Assembly (NCBI GenBank): GCA_036721445.1
Contig: DAIMKZ010000010.1
Span: forward strand, 1-34,462
Length of the DNA: 34,462 nucleotides
Reading direction: 5' to 3'
From: UBA4055 sp036721445
GTDB taxonomy: Bacteria > UBA4055
Below, in pieces: positions 8,065-16,100 of the stretch. The notes below the pieces were generated by a model. It ran no database searches and was not told the DNA's origin. It worked only from the letters and a program-made list of their open reading frames with translations. Every line of letters starts with the position of its first letter. The stretch's first letter is position 1. The translations under genes and the position numbers were made by a program.

Positions 8065-8093
8065 AATATAAGCTATATATATAAAATTATCAA
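8065..8093 (-). promoter_or_regulatory. Promoter of the O-methyltransferase/Yip1 unit
   Basis: On the minus strand TTGATA (8093-8088), a 17-base spacer and TATATT (8070-8065), about 25 bases before the ATG at 8040. Close match to the sigma-70 consensus. Confidence 0.75.
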
Positions 8094-8101
8094 AATTCTT
8101 T

Positions 8102-9223
8102 TCAACCCAAATGATAGCCCTGAGCGGTCATTTCGCCGGCCGAGTAGACTTTGTATTTATCCTTGATCAGCGGGTAGTCCCAGCAGCCCATTCTGTGGAA
8201 CATTCTTCCGCCGAAGCCTTTCTTGAACTTATACAGACCGTACATCGGGTGAGCCGGATCGGGTTTGGGAGAGACTCCGAACATGTCGTATTTTGTGCAT
8301 CCTTTCTTTTTCGCCCTCGTAATAGCTTCCCACTGAACCGCATATGTTCCCATCAGATTCCTGTTCGATGAAGAAGATGCGCCGTAAAGATAAGTCGCCC
8401 TTTTGTCCGATACTGCAAAGAACATTGCCGCGAGAGGAATTCCGTTGTGTTCAGCTATGAGAAGTTCTACATTTGCTAAAGGGTCGGCTCCCGGCTTTAC
8501 AGCTTTTAAGACCGAAGTGAAATAGCTTAAGTCGTGAAGGTATATGCCGTTCCTTCTGCAGGTCTGACCGTAAAGATCGTACCACAAGTCTAATTCTTCG
8601 GGACCCGCGTTCCTGACTGAAACGCCCTTCTTTCCCGCAAGCTTTATGTTGTAGCGTGTTTTGGGTTTCATTTTCTCTATAATTTCACTTTCAGGTCTGT
8701 TCAGGTCCAGAAATATCGTATTTGAAGGAAGAATATCTGTATTAGCTTTTTTAAGATTCCATTCTTTTGTGTTGAAATTGAACCTGAACTCCTGATTATT
8801 TTTATCAGGACGGCCTTTCCATACACCGTTCTCGTCAAAATGGGACTCGTCTTTTGCCCAGTGCGACTGCCAGTGCAGGTCGTATCTCAATGTGATGCAG
8901 TCATCAGGCAGGAATCCTCTTAGATTTTCTGAAAGTTCTTCAAGAAAAGCGCCCTGCTCGTCTTCCCGAGGTTCGATCAGAGGACCGTAAGGCACATAAG
9001 CGATTGAATGGTCTCTGTCCAGTCTGCGTATCAATACAAGTAGATCGTCATGTATATTCTTTTTAACAGAAGGATCATTTTCCAGAGGAGTGTCGGTCCT
9101 GATGTCAAAAGCTTTGGGCAGAATACCCTGCTTTTTCTTTACTTCCGACCAGAAAGAAGTCTGCTGTACGAGCGGTGTTTTTAATAAATTCTTTGTATTT
9201 TTCTGTTCAACTTTGATTAACAT
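8102..9223 (-). CDS. FemAB-family peptidoglycan interpeptide-bridge-type aminoacyltransferase
   Basis: A 373-residue protein of the FemA/FemB/FemX family: two GNAT-like halves that transfer an amino acid from aminoacyl-tRNA, in known cases to the lysine side chain of a peptidoglycan precursor. The N-terminus VQQTSFWSEVKKKQG matches the usual Q-T-x-x-W-x-x-F/V-K segment; later come IAYVPYGPLIEP, KMKPKTRYNIKLAGKKGVSV (the K-P-K-x-R-Y-N-I segment) and GTYAVQWEAITRAKKKGCTKYDMFG, all regular features of the family. A weaker alternative is a different GNAT-type ligase acting on another acceptor. No ribosome site is obvious at the ATG; the gene starts 20 bases after zupT and is probably read from the same transcript. 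Confidence 0.85.
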   Translation of the reverse strand: MLIKVEQKNTKNLLKTPLVQQTSFWSEVKKKQGILPKAFDIRTDTPLENDPSVKKNIHDDLLVLIRRLDRDHSIAYVPYGPLIEPREDEQGAFLEELSENLRGFLPDDCITLRYDLHWQSHWAKDESHFDENGVWKGRPDKNNQEFRFNFNTKEWNLKKANTDILPSNTIFLDLNRPESEIIEKMKPKTRYNIKLAGKKGVSVRNAGPEELDLWYDLYGQTCRRNGIYLHDLSYFTSVLKAVKPGADPLANVELLIAEHNGIPLAAMFFAVSDKRATYLYGASSSSNRNLMGTYAVQWEAITRAKKKGCTKYDMFGVSPKPDPAHPMYGLYKFKKGFGGRMFHRMGCWDYPLIKDKYKVYSAGEMTAQGYHLG

Positions 9224-9243
9224 GAACAGAATTTAAGAAAATT

Positions 9244-10047
9244 TCAAATAAAAAGCAACAAACTGGCTGCCATGACTACCATTCCTGCGACTAGTCCGTA
9301 TATCGCCACATGATGCTCTCCGTATTTTTCGGCAGTAGGCAGAAGTTCGTCCAGAGATATAAATACCATTATGCCTGCGACCCCGGCAAAGACAATACCG
9401 AACACGGCCGGGCCGAAGAACTGTCTGAATATAAAATATCCGATGATCGCTCCGAGCGGTTCCGACAGTCCGGAAAGAAATGACAGGTAGAATGCTTTCT
9501 TTTTGCTCTTCGTTGCGTAATATATAGGTACGGAAACCGCGATCCCTTCAGGAATGTTGTGAATAGCTATAGCGGCGGTAATGCTGATCGCCAGTGTAGG
9601 TTCCTGAAGAGCGCTGATGAAAGTCGCCAGACCTTCGGGAAAGTTGTGTATCCCGATAGCCAGTGCGGAAAAAATGCCCATCCGCATCAGCTTTCTGTCC
9701 TTGCTTTTCTTTTCGCAGTCTTCGACACAGCGTGGTTCATGCGGATTTTCGAATGAAGGTACCATTTTATCGATCACAGCGATAAGAGCCATACCTCCGA
9801 AAAATGAAAGTACGGTAAGATAATAACCTTTTTCATGTCCGTAGAATCCTGCAAGAGATTCCCTCGCTTTATCGAATATTTCAACAAGAGAAACATAGAT
9901 CATTACTCCGGCTGAAAATCCCAGAGATCCCGCAAGGAATTTAGGATTAAATCCTTTTGACAGAAATGCCATCACGCTTCCTATTCCAGTCGAAAGCCCG
10001 GCGAAAAGCGTTAAAGAGAAAGCTAATATTACATTTCCTTCGTCCAT
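9244..10047 (-). CDS. zupT: ZIP-family zinc/divalent metal transporter ZupT
   Basis: A 267-residue membrane protein with eight predicted helices. The two metal-site motifs of the family are present: HNFPEGLATF in helix 4 and HNIPEGIAVSVP in helix 5, followed by SGLSEPLGAIIGY. ZIP proteins bring Zn2+, and often Fe2+ or Mn2+, into the cytoplasm. The reading frame stays open upstream to a GTG at 10104, but that codon lies inside the opposing HD-GYP promoter, and family members begin close to the ATG at 10047 (sequence GNVILAFSLTLFAGLSTG). Neither start has a good ribosome site. A TATATT at about 10063-10068 could serve as -10 but lacks a -35. femAB-like gene follows at 20 bases. Confidence 0.9.
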   Translation of the reverse strand: MDEGNVILAFSLTLFAGLSTGIGSVMAFLSKGFNPKFLAGSLGFSAGVMIYVSLVEIFDKARESLAGFYGHEKGYYLTVLSFFGGMALIAVIDKMVPSFENPHEPRCVEDCEKKSKDRKLMRMGIFSALAIGIHNFPEGLATFISALQEPTLAISITAAIAIHNIPEGIAVSVPIYYATKSKKKAFYLSFLSGLSEPLGAIIGYFIFRQFFGPAVFGIVFAGVAGIMVFISLDELLPTAEKYGEHHVAIYGLVAGMVVMAASLLLFI

Positions 10048-10097
10048 AGTCTGTAATTTAAGAAATATACTGTAAATTGAAAGTAAAATATTTAAAA

Positions 10098-10126
10098 TTG
10101 ACACTCGTCATAGTTTGAGATATATT
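10098..10126 (+). promoter_or_regulatory. Promoter of the GAF/HD-GYP gene
   Basis: Perfect TTGACA (10098-10103), a 17-base spacer and TATATT (10121-10126), giving a leader of about 28 bases that contains the ribosome site GGAG before the ATG at 10160. Confidence 0.8.
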
Positions 10127-10159
10127 TAAGTCGTATTATATTGAAAAAACGGAGCTGTT

Positions 10160-11329
10160 ATGAACGAGAAAGATAAACTCAGCGAAATTATAAGGCTCAG
10201 TACTGAATTCAGCAGTATAAAGGATATCGATATCCTGCTTGAAAGGATACTACTCGAGGCTAGATCCTGCGTGAACGCGGATGCCGGAACGATCTATACG
10301 CGGGAAGGCGACCTTCTACATTTTAGTCACGCCCAGAACGATACTCTTCAGAGCAGGCTTCCGGAAGGGGAGAAGCTCATATATAGGGATTTCAGCATTA
10401 TGATTGATGAATCTTCCATAGCCGGTTACGTTGCGGTAACGGGGGAGATACTAAACATTACCGACGTATACAAACTTCCTGAGGACTGCGGGTACTATTT
10501 CGACGTGGAGTTCGATAAAAAGGCCGATTACAGAACGCGCTCTATGCTGACGGTGCCGCTCAGGTATGAAACCGAGGATGTGATCGGTGTTATTCAGGTA
10601 ATTAACGCGAAGGATGAAGAAGGTAATATAATTGATTTTACAGAAGAGGACGCCCTTTTTATAAGGCATTTTGCATCGACCGCCAGTATCGCCATGAAGA
10701 ACGCAAGGATGACGAGGACGCTGCTTTTAAGAATGATCCACATGGCAGAACTAAGGGACCCGAAGGAGACCGGCGCTCACGTCAATCGGGTAGCGTCGTA
10801 TTCGGTTGAGATATACGAGAGATGGGCAGTAGATAGAGGTATTGACAAAAAAGAGATCGACGCGAACAGAGACGTTCTACGAATGGCCGCTATGCTGCAT
10901 GACGTCGGAAAAGTAGCTATATCCGATACTATTCTTAAGAAACCTGCTAAGCTGACAGCAGAAGAGTATGAAGTAATGAAAGGCCATACTACTCTTGGTG
11001 CTAATCTTTTCGTGAACAAGGAGTCAAGATTCGACTCGATCGCATCGGTCATTGCTCTTTCTCACCACGAGAACTGGGACGGAACGGGCTATCCTCTCCA
11101 TCCGAAAGGTAACGATATTTCGGTTTTCGGCAGGATAGTCGCTGTGGCGGACGTATACGACGCTCTTTCATGCAAAAGAGTATATAAGGATGCATGGAAA
11201 GAGGACGATGTACTTGATGAGATCAGAAAGCTCTCGGGTACAAAATTCGATCCTGAGGTCGTTGACGCTTTCTTCAAATGTCTGCCTGTGATTAAATCTA
11301 TAGCGGAAAAATATCCGGATAAGGAATGA
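10160..11329 (+). CDS. GAF-sensor HD-GYP domain cyclic-di-GMP phosphodiesterase
   Basis: A 389-residue cytoplasmic signalling protein. Residues about 15-180 form a GAF sensor domain (VNADAGTIYTREGDLLHF, SMLTVPLRYE, VIGVIQVINAKDE). Residues about 190-375 form an HD-GYP domain: the metal-binding H247-D248 in MLHDVGKVAIS, then GHTTLGA, then HHENWDGTGYP at 302-312 with the diagnostic G-Y-P, then AVADVYDAL. All usual metal ligands seem present, so it should be an active enzyme degrading cyclic-di-GMP or a related dinucleotide. The GAF ligand is unknown. No membrane segment or receiver domain is seen. No diguanylate cyclase lies in this window. The stop directly abuts the stop of the convergent racemase gene. 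Confidence 0.93.
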   Translation: MNEKDKLSEIIRLSTEFSSIKDIDILLERILLEARSCVNADAGTIYTREGDLLHFSHAQNDTLQSRLPEGEKLIYRDFSIMIDESSIAGYVAVTGEILNITDVYKLPEDCGYYFDVEFDKKADYRTRSMLTVPLRYETEDVIGVIQVINAKDEEGNIIDFTEEDALFIRHFASTASIAMKNARMTRTLLLRMIHMAELRDPKETGAHVNRVASYSVEIYERWAVDRGIDKKEIDANRDVLRMAAMLHDVGKVAISDTILKKPAKLTAEEYEVMKGHTTLGANLFVNKESRFDSIASVIALSHHENWDGTGYPLHPKGNDISVFGRIVAVADVYDALSCKRVYKDAWKEDDVLDEIRKLSGTKFDPEVVDAFFKCLPVIKSIAEKYPDKE

Positions 11330-12406
11330 TCACTTCACTGCCAGGCGTTTTTCGATATATTTTGAATTCATTATCCTGACTGTTCCCATATAACTCATTC
11401 TGAACTCTAGGAAATCGCCGACTTTGTAGTTCTTTTCATTACTTCCGAGATCCATCACTATCATATCCGAGCTTGCACCTACGATCTCAATATGAGGATC
11501 GATCGGAAATATCTGACTTTCCTCGATATCAAGAAGACCTAAATCTATCAGCGCTCTTTTTGTCGTTTTGCCATAATCCTCTTCGTTCACTTCAGCTGAC
11601 TCTCCCTTGACATTTGTTCCCATTTCGCCCATAGGGACAACAGGTTTCTCAATAAGCTCGATTATCTCCGCGAACAGCCTGAAGACATCGTTATGCATTT
11701 TTCCAAAGGTAGTGTCGTGGTACACATCCGTTCCGAGAAAAAGAGTCTCGCCGACTCTGAAGTGATTTATTCCTTTCGGAAGAGTTCTGTTGAATATAAG
11801 CGGTATCGTTACTGAGGCTCCGCCCGAAACGAGCGGGATCTTTTTATTGAACTTAGCTTCGATCAGCTGCTTATATAGGCTGAGCTGTATCAGCTTATCA
11901 TTGTTCGGAAGAACTCCGTAAAGGCATGCCAGGTTGGTTCCGATACCGATGACTTCTATGTTCGGAAGCTCAAACACTTCAGAGTAAAAGGATATCAGGT
12001 TGTCGCGCATAATACCTTCACGCAGCTCGCCCATTTCTATCATTATGATTATCTTATGTATTTTTTTCTGGCTGACCGCTTCGAGTGAAAGAAGTTTGAT
12101 GGTGCTTATACTCGTGTTAAGACTTATGTCTGCGTATTTTACAACGCTGTTCACGGCGTGTTTAGCAGGGGGTTTTATATAGATAGTTTCTATCTCAGGA
12201 TTCAGGGATTTGATCATTTTGAGATTTGAAAGTCTCGAGTCCGCGGTCTGCCGGAGGTCAAGTTTCAAAAGTTCGCTTATGTAGAGTTTATTTCCGCATA
12301 AAAGTTTTGTGACTACTGACCACTTTATCCTGTTCTTTTTAAAGATCGAATCCAGATATCTGAAATTTTCGGAAAGTTTTTTCGAGTTGAAAGTAATGTA
12401 TGCCAC
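11330..12406 (-). CDS. Ornithine/alanine racemase family PLP enzyme
   Basis: A 358-residue fold-type III PLP enzyme of the alanine racemase family, closest by eye to ornithine racemase-like proteins. Lysine 34 in SVVTKLLCGN is the expected PLP-binding residue; the segments MIEMGELREG and GIGTNLACLYG, then GGASVTIP, and MGEMGTNVKGE are typical of that subgroup rather than of DadX/Alr. The enzymes interconvert L- and D-amino acids; ornithine as substrate is inferred. The start is GTG at 12406 with GAGG about 8 bases upstream, which begins 8 bases after the GNAT gene stop, so both are probably in one transcript from the promoter at 12900. Confidence 0.82.
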   Translation of the reverse strand: MAYITFNSKKLSENFRYLDSIFKKNRIKWSVVTKLLCGNKLYISELLKLDLRQTADSRLSNLKMIKSLNPEIETIYIKPPAKHAVNSVVKYADISLNTSISTIKLLSLEAVSQKKIHKIIIMIEMGELREGIMRDNLISFYSEVFELPNIEVIGIGTNLACLYGVLPNNDKLIQLSLYKQLIEAKFNKKIPLVSGGASVTIPLIFNRTLPKGINHFRVGETLFLGTDVYHDTTFGKMHNDVFRLFAEIIELIEKPVVPMGEMGTNVKGESAEVNEEDYGKTTKRALIDLGLLDIEESQIFPIDPHIEIVGASSDMIVMDLGSNEKNYKVGDFLEFRMSYMGTVRIMNSKYIEKRLAVK

Positions 12407-12414
12407 TGCAGCCT

Positions 12415-12855
12415 CTATTTTTTATAACGCATTTCAATGTATTTTGTCGTAAAACCGATCTTTTCATAGAGGAATCTTGCAGGATTGTCGGGCTCGACAT
12501 GCAATGCAAGTGAACCTTCAGCTGCTGCGACCGCTTTCAGCATCAGTTTTTTCCCTATACCTTTTCCTCTGTGATCTTTATGCGTTGCTATATAAACAAG
12601 AACATTCTCGGGAATATAATCCTTCATTCCGGTTTTATTAACAACCACCGCACCGATAACTTTGCCATTCTCGGTACCTGAAAGAACAAAACCGCCGAAA
12701 GATTCTGATAATTTCAGAGCGTAATCAATTGCTTTTAGTATATCAGCTTTAGGGTCTCCGTAATTCTCAAGATTTTCATACAGAAAATCAAGAACCGCCT
12801 TTTTTTCATTTTCGTCCGGTAAATTGTTATTGTCAAAAAAATTGATCTCGATCAA
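12415..12855 (-). CDS. GNAT family N-acetyltransferase
   Basis: A 146-residue GNAT enzyme. The acetyl-CoA-binding motif HKDHRGKGIGKKLM is the usual R-G-x-G-(I/L)-G-x-x-L; it follows the strand VLVYIAT, and NPARFLYEKIGF is the C-terminal family motif. The substrate is unknown. The frame is open to an ATG at 12888, but the likely promoter would start transcription around 12893, leaving almost no leader. A TTG at 12855 has CAGGAG six bases upstream and gives the natural beginning MIEINFFDN, so it is preferred. Conservation of the extra eleven residues in relatives would overturn this. It is first in a two-gene unit with the racemase. Confidence 0.85.
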   Translation of the reverse strand: MIEINFFDNNNLPDENEKKAVLDFLYENLENYGDPKADILKAIDYALKLSESFGGFVLSGTENGKVIGAVVVNKTGMKDYIPENVLVYIATHKDHRGKGIGKKLMLKAVAAAEGSLALHVEPDNPARFLYEKIGFTTKYIEMRYKK

Positions 12856-12899
12856 AAGAAACTCCTGTAAAATTAGTGAATTAAGCATACGGTGAGATT

Positions 12900-12928
12900 A
12901 ATATAAGAAAAGAAGTCGATTTTTGCAA
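12900..12928 (-). promoter_or_regulatory. Promoter of the GNAT/racemase unit
   Basis: On the minus strand TTGCAA (12928-12923), a 17-base spacer and TATATT (12905-12900). Confidence 0.65.
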
Positions 12929-12943
12929 ATTCAGGGATGGAAT

Positions 12944-12973
12944 AAATAAAAAAAGCCCCGTAACACGGGGCTT
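12944..12973 (-). terminator. Intrinsic terminator of the tRNA-Lys gene
   Basis: The inverted repeat AAGCCCCG/CGGGGCTT with a five-base loop begins one base after the encoded CCA and is followed on the minus strand by a run of seven T. A strong GC-rich stem, well placed to end the tRNA transcript. Confidence 0.9.
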
Positions 12974-12974
12974 C

Positions 12975-13050
12975 TGGTGAGAGAGGACGGACTCGAACCG
13001 TCGACCATCGCCTTAAAAGGGCGGTGCTCTACCGACTGAGCTACTTTCCC
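12975..13050 (-). tRNA. tRNA-Lys (anticodon TTT)
   Basis: A 76-base cloverleaf with encoded CCA. The anticodon loop CTTTTAA gives TTT. The D stem (GCTC/GAGC) and T stem (GACGG/CCGTC, loop TTCGAGT) are perfect. Two oddities: the acceptor stem pairs GGGAAAG with CTCTCTC, which leaves A5 opposite C68 and a G2-T71 wobble, and the anticodon stem has C27 opposite A43. It has its own consensus promoter and terminator. Confidence 0.9.
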
Positions 13051-13074
13051 ATCCGCTTTTAAAAAGCAGTGCCA

Positions 13075-13103
13075 AATATAAAAATTTATCGGTTTTATGT
13101 CAA
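13075..13103 (-). promoter_or_regulatory. Promoter of tRNA-Lys, overlapping the cyclase gene's 3' end
   Basis: On the minus strand a perfect TTGACA (13103-13098), a 17-base spacer and TATATT (13080-13075). The -35 hexamer is also the last two sense codons, TTG ACA (Leu-Thr), of the adenylyl cyclase-like gene, and its stop codon TAA is the start of the spacer. Confidence 0.85.
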
Positions 13104-16100
13104 GGGATTTTTCTCGATTATTTTTTCGCTTACATTCAAAACACCCTTTAGGTCGCTGATCATTTTTTTCTTATCATAGCTTTCAGCCTTCTTTTCGTCT
13201 GATGTAAGTAATTTCAGACTTTTTGCTGCGAATGCTCTTCTGTATACAGGATCATCTTTAAAGAACGAGACTAGTTTATAATATATAAAGCCTTTATGGT
13301 ATTTATTTTTTACAGCTTTGATCCTGTTTTTAAATGTGTTGTAAACTTCAGTATAACCTTTTCCGTTACTGATTACCTCGTATCTCATTGAATTAAAAAT
13401 GTGCAGAATATATTTTTCATCCGCGAACTCCTTGTCTGATATGAAAGAAAAGAATTCTTTGAATTTTTCGTATTTATTTCTTTCGAAAAGTATATCGCAG
13501 TATCCAAGAATATAATCCCCAAGTGTGTTTTCGTCATTCTTGTCTTTCATAATGCTGACCGCTTCACTGTACATTTTGTCGGAATTGATCAAATCACCAT
13601 TTTTTTGATACAGTATTCCCATGTAGTGTGCTATTTTTGCCTGCTGTATCTCGTCCTTGTCTTTTTTATACAGATCTTGAGCCTTTTTAAGATAAAGGAG
13701 CGAATCGTTAAAATTACCGAGAACACCGTAAGTCTGACCCAAATTATATGCAGCTCTGGCAGTCTGATTGTTCAGACCGAGCTTTTCTGACAATTCGATG
13801 TTCTTCAAGAAATAGGGTATTGTTACTGAATACTGTCCTTTTTCAAACAATATTGATGCAATATTGTTATTTGCATTCATCATTCCTCTTAAATCGCCAA
13901 GTTCTTCTGAAATATTCAGTTTTATACTGTAGAATTCCAAAGCTTTCTCAAACCTGCCGGACAGATATTCAAGTACACCTAGATTAATTGCGGCGGTAGA
14001 ATAAGCTGACTTATTGTTTATCTTTTTTGAAAGTCTGAGTACTTTCATGAAGAATTTCTTCGCTTCCTTATAGTTCCTTCGTTTGTAATGAACTATCGCG
14101 ATATTGTTGTAAGAAGCTGTGATGCCTTCAAAATCATTCAGTTTTCTGGAGATATCGATCTGTTTCTTATAATACTGCAAACTTTCATTCCATTTGTTCT
14201 CTTCTGTCGTGATCAAACCTAGAGAATTATAACACATGCTCAGACCTTTTTTGTCGCCGATCTTAATATATTTTGCCAATGCGTTTTCAACGAATTTCCT
14301 GCATTTAATATAGCTTCCTGCTCTCATATATGTATTTCCGATAGAATATTCAGCAAGAGCTTTTGCATTCTCTATCCCGTTACTGCTGGCAATCTTCAAG
14401 GCTTTTGAAGCATATCTGAGGGCTGAAATCGCCCTGCCCACCGTGATCTGCATTTTATACTGGACAAGAAGTATTTGGACTTTGAGATCAGGATCTTTTG
14501 ATGACCTGAAAAGCCTCTGTAGTTTCTTTAAGGTCAGCTTTTGTTTATCAGCTTGTGATGTGAAGTGATATAAATGTTCTACATCCAGAAGAAGGGATTT
14601 TTCAAGTTTGTACTTTTTCTCAGAAGATATATTAAGCAGCTGTACGATTTCGAGAGACCTTAGAAGATACTGCTCCTGTACCGCAGTGTCGTAATTCTTT
14701 TTAGCCTTGATGATAGATAATTTTGCATATTTGAAGGCTTTATTATACATCTGAGCCCTGTAGTAATGGTCCGACAGTATGTGGCAGAATTGTGAAGAGC
14801 TGTTCTTAAAATTCGATTCTATGGCTTCAGCCGCAGATCTGTGGAGTTCCCTTAACTTCTTTTTAAGGATCATGCCGTAAGCAGTATCTCTTATCATGGA
14901 ATGTCTGAAAAGGCAGATCATACTGTCAACGGGATACCAGATGTCCTCTTTTATTGCAGTGTCTGTTTCTTCTCTGATCTCTTTTCCCTCGGACATTAAA
15001 GACAGTATGTTCAGATTTATCTCTGTTCCTAGTACCGATGCGGTTTTTATCAGGTCTCTTATTCCGGATGCAAGGCTGTCTATCCTTGCAGTTATAGCTG
15101 AAGTGATCTCCGAGGGCAGTTCAATATCTTTATCCCTGAGTTTCATGCCGGGGTCCAGGAGATTGTTTTCTCTCAGGTAAAGAGACAGCTGCCCGGTAAA
15201 AAAAGGGTTCCCCGAGGTTTTGTTCAATACTGTATCGACCAGATCGTCGGGGATATCGTTTTCAGGTACAGAAAAAATTTCAGACATAATTGATCTTACC
15301 GGTCCGCATCCAAGCTTTTCCAGCTTTAGTGTTTTTGATCCCGGGTGTCTGCTGACAGTCTCCCGGCCTTCAAAAGTTCTTTCGAGTAAAATAATAGCGA
15401 AGGGAAAATCGTCCGAATTTATCCCAAGCTGCCTGATAAGTTCTTCTGTATCAGAATCCATCCACTGTGAATCTTCAAACACTAGTACAACAGGGTAATT
15501 TAAACTAATGCATTTAAAGAATGATCTTGAAGCGGAAATGAAATTATCTCTTCTCAACTTTCCCTTTATTTTGCTGAATACCGAGTTCTTAATAATAATA
15601 TCCAGCAGCCCGGCAATGTAGGATCTTCCCTCTTCGGTCTCTTCAGCTAAGGATTTGTTACTGCACCCTGATAAAAATCCGTTAAATTTCAAATTGAAAT
15701 TATCGACAGCCTCCGAAGCTGACATATCTGTTAAAGCGAAGACCGACTGAAGTCCGGATATAACAGGACTCAGGTTCTGTCCCGAAATATTTGCCGGATT
15801 CATATAGATCCATTTTACTTTCTCACTCATTGATCTCTCAACAGATCTGATCAGAACAGATTTTCCTATTCCCTCCTGCCCGGTAACAATTATCGTTCCT
15901 GCGTTTCTGCCCTCAAGTATAGGAGAGATAAAACCGGAAAGCAGTAAATGTTCTTTATCTCTTCCGTATATTTTCTCGTTATGGGCTGGTATATTCTTCA
16001 ACGATCGTCCTGAAAGTCTGTAAACACCGATCTTACCTTTGAAACCTTTGAATTTCATTTCATGCGGTCCTGTAAAAGCATATCCTTTCTGTGACGCTAT

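Noticed and set aside
10048..10104. GTG at 10104 as the start of zupT
   Set aside because: It lies inside the opposing HD-GYP promoter, has no ribosome site, and adds residues not expected in the family; ATG at 10047 fits better.
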